DNA from: Acidobacteriaceae bacterium
GTDB taxonomy: Bacteria; Acidobacteriota; Terriglobia; Terriglobales; Acidobacteriaceae
Direction: 5' to 3'
DNA: 64,000 nt
NCBI GenBank assembly: GCA_030039035.1
Contig: JASHQQ010000351.1
Coordinates: 1-64,000, forward strand
Shown: positions 29,884-38,483 of the stretch, in pieces
Position numbering within the stretch: position 1 is the stretch's first letter
Layout of the letters: each line of letters begins with the position of its first letter
The notes under the pieces: generated by a model
The model's database searches: none
What the model was told of the DNA's origin: nothing
Seen by the model: the letters and a program-made list of their open reading frames with translations, nothing else
Translations under genes and position numbers: made by a program

Positions 29884-30510
29884 TCAGACCTGCGCGGACC
29901 GCGTTCGCACGAGGAGCAGGAACGCGGTAGACCAGAGCACTGCGGCCATCACCAGCCCCACGCACAGCAGCCTTATACCGATTGCATGGATGAGAAGGCA
30001 GCCGAGCACGCCCAAAACCGAGAGTCCGCCCGTCCAGTAGTACAGCGGCACTTCAAAGACCCGGGCAAGAGGGAGAAAATGCAGGCCGACGATCAGAGCC
30101 ACGGCCACCGGAATCCAATCGCCGAAGCCCGAACTCCCCAAGACCGCTGAAACCAGCGCAATCAGACCGCACTCCACGCCGAATATGATGCCAAAGAACA
30201 TGCCGGCGCGTTTTCCTTTGGCGGCTGCGGCAGGATCGTCGCTTTCGGGCATCCTGGCGGACGCTGCCCACCGCAATCCGCATACGACGATCAGCAGAAG
30301 TGTCGTCGCGGAGGCTGCAGGGATTGCCCATACGGGACTCGCGGGCTGAAGGGCCAGAGCAAGGACGGACCAAAGACCGCCGAAGAGCGTGAGAATGGCC
30401 GCGCCTCCGACGATTCCCCGCATGCGCGCTTTCGTAAGCACAGGATGGGTCCTTTTCGGCACTCGTCGACGAACCTCCCGATCAACGAGCCTTCGCCCTG
30501 TTACCGACAT
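29884..30510 (-). CDS. Polytopic membrane protein, conserved hypothetical
   Basis: Multiple hydrophobic segments (GIVGGAAILTLFGGLWSVLALAL, MFFGIIFGVECGLIALVSAVLG, LLCVGLVMAAVLWSTAFLLLV). Confidence 0.65.
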   Translation of the reverse strand: MSVTGRRLVDREVRRRVPKRTHPVLTKARMRGIVGGAAILTLFGGLWSVLALALQPASPVWAIPAASATTLLLIVVCGLRWAASARMPESDDPAAAAKGKRAGMFFGIIFGVECGLIALVSAVLGSSGFGDWIPVAVALIVGLHFLPLARVFEVPLYYWTGGLSVLGVLGCLLIHAIGIRLLCVGLVMAAVLWSTAFLLLVRTRSAQV

Positions 30511-30763
30511 TCGAGGATCCGGCAGGGACAGGCGGGATTGCAGCCGACCGGATCAGGGTGGATCTCACTGAAGGGCCTCCTGGTCGTGATCGGATTGTAA
30601 GCTCCCATGCGCTCGTAGCCGAAGAGATTTGACGAACGCATGATTGCCAATGCCTCCATCGGAGGCGCGAGCCATCCTTTGAGATTGGCCGGGACCGGAA
30701 AGGCCGATGAGTTCATGGAGCAGGATCGTTCGGCGATTGTTGCGTCACCCCGGTGAAGTCGCC

Positions 30764-33700
30764 TTACCAGCTCTTTTTGATCATCGTGTCGAGCGCGAAT
30801 CCGCCATTGGGATCGCGAGTGGCGCTGATGGCGACGCGGGGCGAAACCTGGTATTGGCCCTGGATGGTCTGTCCCTGCGTGGTGGCCACGTTGGTCGAGA
30901 AGGTGACGAACAGCTTTCCCGTGACTCTCTGCTGCAGGGTCAGATTCGCTCCCGGAGGTCCGGCGGCGGTGCCGCCCGCGATGACCGGGCTGATCGATAA
31001 CTGCGAGATTCCCGCGGACTGGGAAATCCGGCTCGTCACCTGCCCGGAGACTTGGGACGCAACCAATCCTTCGGCCTGCTGATTCATGGGCGTGTTGTTC
31101 GTGGCGCTGGCCCCGGTTGTCTGGCCGAAGGCAAGCAGATGAATGATATCGGCGGGAGGGAGCGATGGGTCGGAGGTGTACTGGGTGCGCAACTGGTCAG
31201 CCGGTCCCTGGAATCGCAGATCGATCTTGTATTCCTGGATCGTCGTGTTCAGCGAAACATTCAATACGGGCCGCGTCATGGAGGGATCGAGAAACTGCAC
31301 CGTTCCTCCCGTCAGAACGAAGCGGTTTCCGTTCAGGATCACGTCGCCGCTGTTCAGGTTGACACGGCCCAGGATTACGGGCTGCGCGGCGGTCCCGCGA
31401 ATCTGGAGATTCGCCGAACCGGCGACGCTGAGCGTGCGGCTCACAAGGTTCGTATTGGCTGACGAATTGAGCGCGATGTTCAGGTCGAGGTTTTGCGCAA
31501 ATCCCGGTCCGGCCGGCGCCTCGACCCCGCCTGAAAACCGGTTGACCACCGCGGACAGATCGAACTGCGGCGTGAACGACATGTCGGCCAGATCGACCGA
31601 GCCGGTAAGCATCGCATGATCGGTCGACCCGTTGAGGCGCAGATTCACGTTGGCCGTCTCGCGCACGCCTGGAGGATACAGAAGTCTCGCATCCTTGACC
31701 GCGACGCCAAGGTCCATGTGAATTCCAGGTCGATAGAGAATGGCGCCCTGCCCTGTTATCTCGCCGCCGCCCAACTTGCCCTCGAGCCCTGCGATCTCGA
31801 TGCGATCGTTCGTAACTTTTAACACGCCGCTGAGGCCTTCCAAAGCAACGGGGGAGTCGGCGGTGGACAGGTTCGCACCGGCGATATCGATTTCTCCGCC
31901 CAGAAGGTTGCTCCCGAATGCGCCCTGGGAATGAATGTTTACTTTCAGTTGTCCCGAAGCGTGCAGATCGGGATCGAGAACCTGAAGGATCTGAAGGTTG
32001 ATGGCGCCGATGGCCTGCAGCGATGCAGGAGCCGCGCCGCCAAGGGGATAGGCGCCCCGAACCTTCAATTGCGTGCCGGTTCCCTGGAGCATTACCGGCT
32101 GCAAAGTGACGGTTCCATTGTGCAGATCGGCCTGGATCGGCGATGCAGAAACCTGAATTGCGTTATATGCCACGTTTGGCAATGAGAGCCTGACATGGGC
32201 CTCAAGCTGTTTCGGCTTTTTCAGAGGTCCGTGGATGGTCGCGTGAATTTCAGCCTGTCCGTTCACCTGGGCATCGGGAGCGTACAGCGCGAGAAGCGGG
32301 GCGAGAGCGAACGGTTGCGTATCGAGCGAAGCATCGGCCAGATCGTCGCCTTCAAGATTCACATTGGCTTTGCCGTGAAGGAGAGCGCCGGCGACCGACG
32401 AGGACGTCTCGAGGCGGGCAGTGCGGTTTGCCATCCGCACTTGCAATCTGGTCTGCGAAATGACCTGGCCGCTAACTGCAAGAGTCGGAATCTCGAGAGT
32501 TGCATCGATCCGGGGATTGTCAAAGCTCCCCTGGCCATGTGCTTGTAACTCGACGACCCCATTTGCATGGATGCCTCGGGATTGAACGGCCTGAAGTTTT
32601 GCGAGGTTGATGCCGCCCGATTGGAGCCCGGCGTTGAAGGTTTTTGCCTGGGGGTCTGCCGTGATGTGGGCCTGGATTGCTCCAGCGGGCAACTGAACCA
32701 CGGCGGAGGCTTGCACTTCCCTGCCCGAGCCGGTCAGATCGACTACGGCCTGGTTCACGGGTTCGCCTTGCACGGAGGCGCCGGTCAGTTTGATGTTCGC
32801 GTTTCCCGCAGGGTTCGATGCTTCTCCACGCAGATGGGCGGACAGATTCAGCGTTCCAGTGGCTGGAATCTGCCGGCCGGCGATCTTCGCGATCGAAGCC
32901 AGATTCAGTTGCGAAGCATTCAGGTCCACCTGAATCGGGCTCCCGCTGGAGGGCGACCCGTGACGAAGACCTATCCCGGCATTTCCGGACACCTGTTCGC
33001 GATCCACTCCCTGGAGATGAAGATCCTTGAGGCTTGCGCGATCGGCGCTGAACCCGACGCCGGCCCGCAGCGATCTCCATTGTGTGCCGCGGTATGCGAT
33101 GTTCTTCCCGGTTAATTGCCCGGTAACTTCGGGAGCCTCGATCGATCCGCGCACCATTCCCTGGAACGACGCTTGTCCGCGCAACTCGAGGCTGCTTCCG
33201 CCAGACCCGGACGCGCGAAACAGGTCGGCAAGCGTGTCCATCTCGCCCAGATCGCGTGCATCGAGGGAAACCGCAAGGCTCGAAGAACGACTTATCGCGC
33301 CATTCAGGTTCACGGTGGTTTGCGAACTGCGAAGATAGCTATGGTTCAATGTCAGATTCCGACCGGCGCGCGAGTAAGCCGCGTGAAAGGCGCCTTCAAA
33401 AGGGACCGCCGCGCCGCTACCCGGCCTTTGTCCGGCGAGGCTCGATCGAGCGATCCGGCTGTGCCGGGGCCCGGACCTCGTTGCCCTTCCCGCGACGGTC
33501 AGGTCTGCATGTGCCGTAAGGTCCCCGATCGTTTTTCCCCACGAGGCGGTGACCGATGCGCTTGTCCGGCCATCGAGCGAGGTGCCGTTGACCGGCATCC
33601 ATCGCCCCAACGCCGACCTGGCCTGAGCCAGCGACAGGTTCTGCAAATTGGCGTGGAAGCGGGAACGGGTATCGCCGCCGATCTCCTCCATGCTACCCTC

Positions 33701-34834
33701 CGCGGTCACGATGCCTCCCAGCGTTTCGAGACGAAGATCGTGCAACGCTGCGTTGCCGTTGGCGAGCGAATAGTGTGCCGCAAGGTTCGCCGCGTTGATG
33801 CGCGCTGCGCCGCTATCCAGTGCAAGCCTGGCGCTCATGAGGTCGCCGTTCACAGTGAGCGAGTCGATCACGCTGCGGTTCGCGGATCGCCGGAACTCAA
33901 GGACCCCGGCAGCCTGCACAATTCCGTCCGGAATCGCGGGCTGACGGAGAAACTGTCGCGCCTGTTTGCCATCGACAACAATCCGGTATTGCGCGTGTAC
34001 GGACGGATTGCCGTAGTTCTCGAGGGTCCCGCCCAATGTTGCCTCGGAGTCTCCGGCTTTGACGATCCCGTGCTTTAATGTGAATTCGCTTCGGCTTGCT
34101 ACGAACCCGGCATCGAGATCGTGTTCGAGCGGCCGGTATGAACCAACAGCCAGCCGTCCATTTGAATAGGCAAGCCTGCCGCTGTATTGCGCCAGCAGCT
34201 TGTTGAATGACGACCGGAATTCAAGGTCGTGCAAATCGGCAGACACGGCGGCGGGACGGGAGTTATACCAGACCTCGCCGCGCGCGATGGCGAAGCGACG
34301 GATTCCCAGATCGAAGAGATCCGTGTGAGACGATCCGCTGCTTTTGAAAACGGGCAGATTCGAGACACTGTCCTTGTCCTCAACCATCCAGACCACCGGA
34401 TGATCGATTTCAATCCTGTCGAAGTACCATTCCCGCCGCAAAACGGAAGCAATGCGAATTCCGACCTCGATGCGATCGGCCTGAAGCAGGGGAGGATCGG
34501 AATATGGCGCCGCGCCCGAGACGCGGATTCCATAGAGATCCAGGCTCAGCGATGCCGGATGGATCGCAAAATTCTCAACGCGCGCGGGCACGCCCAGCGC
34601 CTGGCTTGCCTGTCGTTGCGCCAACCCGAGCAGATAGCGATGGCCTGCGCCGGTATTGACCAGGCCGACGGCCAGAACACAGCAAAGAATGACCATCGCG
34701 GCCAGAGACGCGGCGATCCATCCCGACCAACGCAGAACTCGCCGCGCGGTACGGCGGCGCAAGGGTTTGGGCCGATCGCCGGGACGGTTGCCCCGATCGC
34801 CGGGGCTGCTGCCGAATTGATGTGCGGTTGCCAT
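30764..34834 (-). CDS. tamB: Translocation/assembly module TamB-like protein
   Basis: 1356 aa, N-terminal TM, long beta-rich AsmA/TamB-like repeats, C-terminal TamB-like region (ISATRDPNGGFALDTMIKKSW); directly follows a TamA/BamA gene. Confidence 0.87.
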   Translation of the reverse strand: MATAHQFGSSPGDRGNRPGDRPKPLRRRTARRVLRWSGWIAASLAAMVILCCVLAVGLVNTGAGHRYLLGLAQRQASQALGVPARVENFAIHPASLSLDLYGIRVSGAAPYSDPPLLQADRIEVGIRIASVLRREWYFDRIEIDHPVVWMVEDKDSVSNLPVFKSSGSSHTDLFDLGIRRFAIARGEVWYNSRPAAVSADLHDLEFRSSFNKLLAQYSGRLAYSNGRLAVGSYRPLEHDLDAGFVASRSEFTLKHGIVKAGDSEATLGGTLENYGNPSVHAQYRIVVDGKQARQFLRQPAIPDGIVQAAGVLEFRRSANRSVIDSLTVNGDLMSARLALDSGAARINAANLAAHYSLANGNAALHDLRLETLGGIVTAEGSMEEIGGDTRSRFHANLQNLSLAQARSALGRWMPVNGTSLDGRTSASVTASWGKTIGDLTAHADLTVAGRATRSGPRHSRIARSSLAGQRPGSGAAVPFEGAFHAAYSRAGRNLTLNHSYLRSSQTTVNLNGAISRSSSLAVSLDARDLGEMDTLADLFRASGSGGSSLELRGQASFQGMVRGSIEAPEVTGQLTGKNIAYRGTQWRSLRAGVGFSADRASLKDLHLQGVDREQVSGNAGIGLRHGSPSSGSPIQVDLNASQLNLASIAKIAGRQIPATGTLNLSAHLRGEASNPAGNANIKLTGASVQGEPVNQAVVDLTGSGREVQASAVVQLPAGAIQAHITADPQAKTFNAGLQSGGINLAKLQAVQSRGIHANGVVELQAHGQGSFDNPRIDATLEIPTLAVSGQVISQTRLQVRMANRTARLETSSSVAGALLHGKANVNLEGDDLADASLDTQPFALAPLLALYAPDAQVNGQAEIHATIHGPLKKPKQLEAHVRLSLPNVAYNAIQVSASPIQADLHNGTVTLQPVMLQGTGTQLKVRGAYPLGGAAPASLQAIGAINLQILQVLDPDLHASGQLKVNIHSQGAFGSNLLGGEIDIAGANLSTADSPVALEGLSGVLKVTNDRIEIAGLEGKLGGGEITGQGAILYRPGIHMDLGVAVKDARLLYPPGVRETANVNLRLNGSTDHAMLTGSVDLADMSFTPQFDLSAVVNRFSGGVEAPAGPGFAQNLDLNIALNSSANTNLVSRTLSVAGSANLQIRGTAAQPVILGRVNLNSGDVILNGNRFVLTGGTVQFLDPSMTRPVLNVSLNTTIQEYKIDLRFQGPADQLRTQYTSDPSLPPADIIHLLAFGQTTGASATNNTPMNQQAEGLVASQVSGQVTSRISQSAGISQLSISPVIAGGTAAGPPGANLTLQQRVTGKLFVTFSTNVATTQGQTIQGQYQVSPRVAISATRDPNGGFALDTMIKKSW

Positions 34835-34843
34835 AGCTTGTGC

Positions 34844-37800
34844 TCAGAACGCCTGGCCGATGCCGATGAAATACTGCGTGGCGTTGATGCCTGCCACGGG
34901 ATTCAGGTTGCGGCCGACGTCGATGCGGACGGGGCCGACCGGAGTGGAATAGCGCAATCCGAGACCCACATTGTTCGAATAGAGCGAGGTGAAGTCGTGA
35001 AATCCTGCGGAGGGAAATACGTTGCCGCCATCGTAAAAAGCGACGAGGCTCAGGCCCTTCTTGACCGGCAGCGGAATCCGCGCTTCGGAGTTGAGCAGCA
35101 GCAATTCGTTGCCGCCGCCGGGGACCTGAATAAAGACCCCGCAGTTGGAGGCTCCGCTGCTGCACACTTGCACCTGCCGCTGCGGGCCGGCGCCGTCCAG
35201 GGGAAATCCGCGAAGCGAATTGCCGCCGCCGCTGAAGAAGGCTTCGCTGAGCGGAACGAAACTGTTGGCAAATGGCTGGGCAAGGCCGATGCGGAGGCTT
35301 TCGGCCCACACGATATGGCGAAGCTTTTCGCGATAGATGGCAGCCTGACCGGTCAATTTCGCAAAACTCACGCTGGAGCCAAGCCTGGTGTCATTGAAGT
35401 CCAGTTCCAGCGAATCCAATGCACCCTTGTGCTCGTCCAGCGGGTTATCGCGGGTATCGCGCGTAATATTCGCGGAAACCGTCGAGAGTCTCACGTGCTG
35501 ATCCTTCGCCGGGACAAGGCTGGGAATGAGAACACGGGTCAGGTCCACCTGGCTGAATCCGTATTGCGCAAAGAAGATGGTTTTCCTCGACTTGTCCACG
35601 GGCCGCTGAAACTGCAGCGTTTCCTGCTCTTCCTGTGAGGAGAAGATCGGGTTTTCCTCATTGCGCTCGACGGAGAACGAAGCGGTCGATTTCCACGAGG
35701 ACCATCGGAAATCGGGATCGATGTAATAGAACGCGCCACGCTGGTCCAGCCGTCCGGCGAATCCCGTGACCGAAACCGATTGCCCTTTGCCGAAGAGGTC
35801 ATTGCGCGTGTACTGAAACGTGCCGCGCGGGCCCCAGAAGGTTGTCTCGCTGGTGGTGAAGGTGGATGGCAATCCGATGGGGGGCAGGTTCGGCAATGCG
35901 ACCGTTCCGCCGGGAATGCTGCCTCCGCGATCGATCACCTCGAATCCGAAACCGTAGGTGAATTCGTTCCGGTTCGACTCGTGCACCTTCACAAGCACGT
36001 CATCGACATTCTGCGTTGTGACGGGTTCCTTGGGATCGACCTCGGCCCAGTCGAACACTCCCGTGTGGTTATATAAATTGCTTCCGCCGATGAGCAGTTC
36101 CGACTCCGTGAGCGGCTGCCCCTTCCTGATTTGCTTTACGTCGTTGTTGATCATGCGCTGCCGCGCGTGATCTCTTCCCAATGTGAGGACATTGCCTGTC
36201 GTCACTCGCGGACCCTCGACGATGTGATAAACAACGTCGATGCGATGGGGTTCGGTTTTTGCGTGTTGACTTGCCGTCTCGCGAAAACTGGCAATGAGAT
36301 AGCCGGCCTTGAGATAGTTGGCCAGGATCCCGGCGCGATCGGACTGGACGTGCGCCTGCGAGTAACCGGACCCCGCCGTCAGCTCCAACCCTTTGGGGGC
36401 AAACTGCGACCGGGGAATCGTGTCAACACCTTCAATGGTAAGTGAATTGACGATGTCGCGCGGTCCTTCCACAACACGGAAGGCGATCCCGATATCGCCG
36501 TTGGTTTTTGTCGTGGCCGATGTGACGCGTACATGGCTCCAACCTTCGGACTGGTACACCGCTTCGAGGTTTTTGGCGCTCTTTTCGACAAGCTGATCGG
36601 AGAACTTTCCCGGAGAAAAGAGATGTTTCCTTTCGACAGCGATCTGCGGCTTGAGCCTCGCCGAAGGCAGATCCGCGTTGCCGGTCAATGAGACGGATGT
36701 AACCCTGTGTTTCTTCTCCTTCGTCACCGTATACAGGACGGCGGCGGCCGATGATTGCTTCTTCAGTTGCGACTCAACCTTCACATCGAAATAGCCTTTG
36801 GCCTGAAACCAGGAAACAAGCGCCTGCCGGCCCTCCGCGACGATTTCGTCGTCGACTCCGACGCCCTGATAGACAGGGAGCAACGACTTTTTCTTCCATG
36901 GCCAAAGGTGCGCCCCGGAGATCCGGACTTCGGTCCTGGGGCCCTGGCGAACGCTGAAGTGTATATCCGCACGGTTCGTTGCCGCATCGTATTCGGCGCC
37001 GGAAAGCTTCACCTGAGCATCCAGGTAGTCCTCCTTCTCGAGCTTGTTGCGCAGATAATTCGTGGCTTTGTCGACGGTCGAACGATGATAGGTCCTGCCG
37101 GGCCGGATGGCCGCGGAGTGAAGTCGCGCGCCGAAGGTGGTGAGCGAGTGCGCCAGCAAGGGTCCTTCACTTCCCGGAGCGTTTTCGATGACGACCGATC
37201 CGAATTTTGCCCGCCTTCCCAGCGTGGAGTCGAAGTGCAGGTTGGCGACTGCATGAGTTGAATCGATGGCAAGCCTGGGATCGACGTTTGCGCCAAAGTA
37301 GCCCTCTTGCCGAAAGAATGCAGTCAGATCCTCCTGGTCTGCCCTGATCTCCGACGGGTTGAAAACGTCCTGAATCGGGTAGTGCGCGGCCTGGATCAAC
37401 TGCGAATAGGGAAACTGCCTGGCGCCGGGAAAGGTGAAGATACCGACGTAAACGGCGGGCTCGAGAACAAAGACGATGCGCACGCCGTTGGCGTCCGGTT
37501 CCGCTTCGACCTCCACCCGGCTGAAGTTGCCCGCGGCTTTCAGTGCATTGGCGGTTTCATCCACCTTTTCCCTGGAAAACGGCTGGCCAGTCCGCTGAAC
37601 CAGACACGCGGGGCATCGGCCGGCATCGAAGTCCGGACGCCCCGCAATCCCGATCGAAGACACGACCTGTCCTTCATAAGCGGGCAGCAGGTCTCCCTCA
37701 GCCGTGCGAGGCAGCCCGTCGTCTTGTTGCGCCGGGCTCTTTTGGCAAGCGAGCTGGACGAGAACCATGCACGCCAGCAGAAACAGGGTCCCACGACGCC

Positions 37801-37900
37801 AGGGGAAGCGGCTTTCGACCGCTCCACGGGCCGCCGCAATGCATTCATCCGCGTCAGGGTGGAACTTCACCTCAGTGAGAGATGCCCTTTGAGTGCTCAT
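34844..37900 (-). CDS. Omp85 family outer membrane assembly protein (TamA/BamA-like, POTRA domains plus barrel)
   Basis: POTRA-like repeats (GPRTEVRISGAHLWPWKKKSLLPVYQG, EKKHRVTSVSLTGNADLPSARL, VEGPRDIVNSLTIEGVDTIPRSQF); barrel motif SGGGNSLRGFPLDGAGP; start 37900 or 37924. Confidence 0.9.
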   Translation of the reverse strand: MSTQRASLTEVKFHPDADECIAAARGAVESRFPWRRGTLFLLACMVLVQLACQKSPAQQDDGLPRTAEGDLLPAYEGQVVSSIGIAGRPDFDAGRCPACLVQRTGQPFSREKVDETANALKAAGNFSRVEVEAEPDANGVRIVFVLEPAVYVGIFTFPGARQFPYSQLIQAAHYPIQDVFNPSEIRADQEDLTAFFRQEGYFGANVDPRLAIDSTHAVANLHFDSTLGRRAKFGSVVIENAPGSEGPLLAHSLTTFGARLHSAAIRPGRTYHRSTVDKATNYLRNKLEKEDYLDAQVKLSGAEYDAATNRADIHFSVRQGPRTEVRISGAHLWPWKKKSLLPVYQGVGVDDEIVAEGRQALVSWFQAKGYFDVKVESQLKKQSSAAAVLYTVTKEKKHRVTSVSLTGNADLPSARLKPQIAVERKHLFSPGKFSDQLVEKSAKNLEAVYQSEGWSHVRVTSATTKTNGDIGIAFRVVEGPRDIVNSLTIEGVDTIPRSQFAPKGLELTAGSGYSQAHVQSDRAGILANYLKAGYLIASFRETASQHAKTEPHRIDVVYHIVEGPRVTTGNVLTLGRDHARQRMINNDVKQIRKGQPLTESELLIGGSNLYNHTGVFDWAEVDPKEPVTTQNVDDVLVKVHESNRNEFTYGFGFEVIDRGGSIPGGTVALPNLPPIGLPSTFTTSETTFWGPRGTFQYTRNDLFGKGQSVSVTGFAGRLDQRGAFYYIDPDFRWSSWKSTASFSVERNEENPIFSSQEEQETLQFQRPVDKSRKTIFFAQYGFSQVDLTRVLIPSLVPAKDQHVRLSTVSANITRDTRDNPLDEHKGALDSLELDFNDTRLGSSVSFAKLTGQAAIYREKLRHIVWAESLRIGLAQPFANSFVPLSEAFFSGGGNSLRGFPLDGAGPQRQVQVCSSGASNCGVFIQVPGGGNELLLLNSEARIPLPVKKGLSLVAFYDGGNVFPSAGFHDFTSLYSNNVGLGLRYSTPVGPVRIDVGRNLNPVAGINATQYFIGIGQAF

Positions 37901-38086
37901 GGGTTGACTGCCGGATGGCGTCATTCTTCAGTTGGAGGCAGAACGAAGCAAGCACGCGGGTTACCACCCATGCGGGCCTCGCATCCATATCTCAACGTGA
38001 GCGGCTTCGCGGCAAAACCGGCTTCATCCCTCGACCGTGATCGCTCAATCGCAGAGTTCGATGGCGCCGCGGGAAGATCCGGTCGC

Positions 38087-38464
38087 ATGACAGCGCTTTT
38101 GGGCGCCGGGGTTTCCATCCGTGAGTTGAGCCGCCGCATCTGGAAATCCACGGTTGCCGACCGGCTCTTCGGGCACGCCGCCGAGCCTGGTTTCTACTTC
38201 CTCTTCGCGCTTTTCCCGACGTTATGCTGTGCGGGCTCCATTCTGGGGCTCGTGGCCCGATCCGCGCATCAGATCTCCGACAAGCTCCTCGAACACCTTG
38301 CTCTCGTTATTCCCATTTCCGCGCTGGCAACCGTCGTCGTCACTTTCAACGAAACCACTGCAGCAGCCACCTCAGGGAAGCTGACCTTCGGATCCATCGC
38401 GGCCATCTGGCCGGCGTCGGGCGAGGCAAAGGCTGAGACGCGTCCGCGCGCTCCGAAGTCGTAA
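38087..38464 (+). pseudogene. Truncated YihY/BrkB-family membrane protein fragment
   Basis: RLFGHAAEPGFYFLFALFPTLCCAGSILGL...LSFGSIAAIWPAS-like N-terminal YihY pattern, then abrupt unrelated tail GEAKAETRPRAPKS and stop at about 126 aa. Confidence 0.6.
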
Positions 38465-38483
38465 AACGCATCCAATCAGGCGT

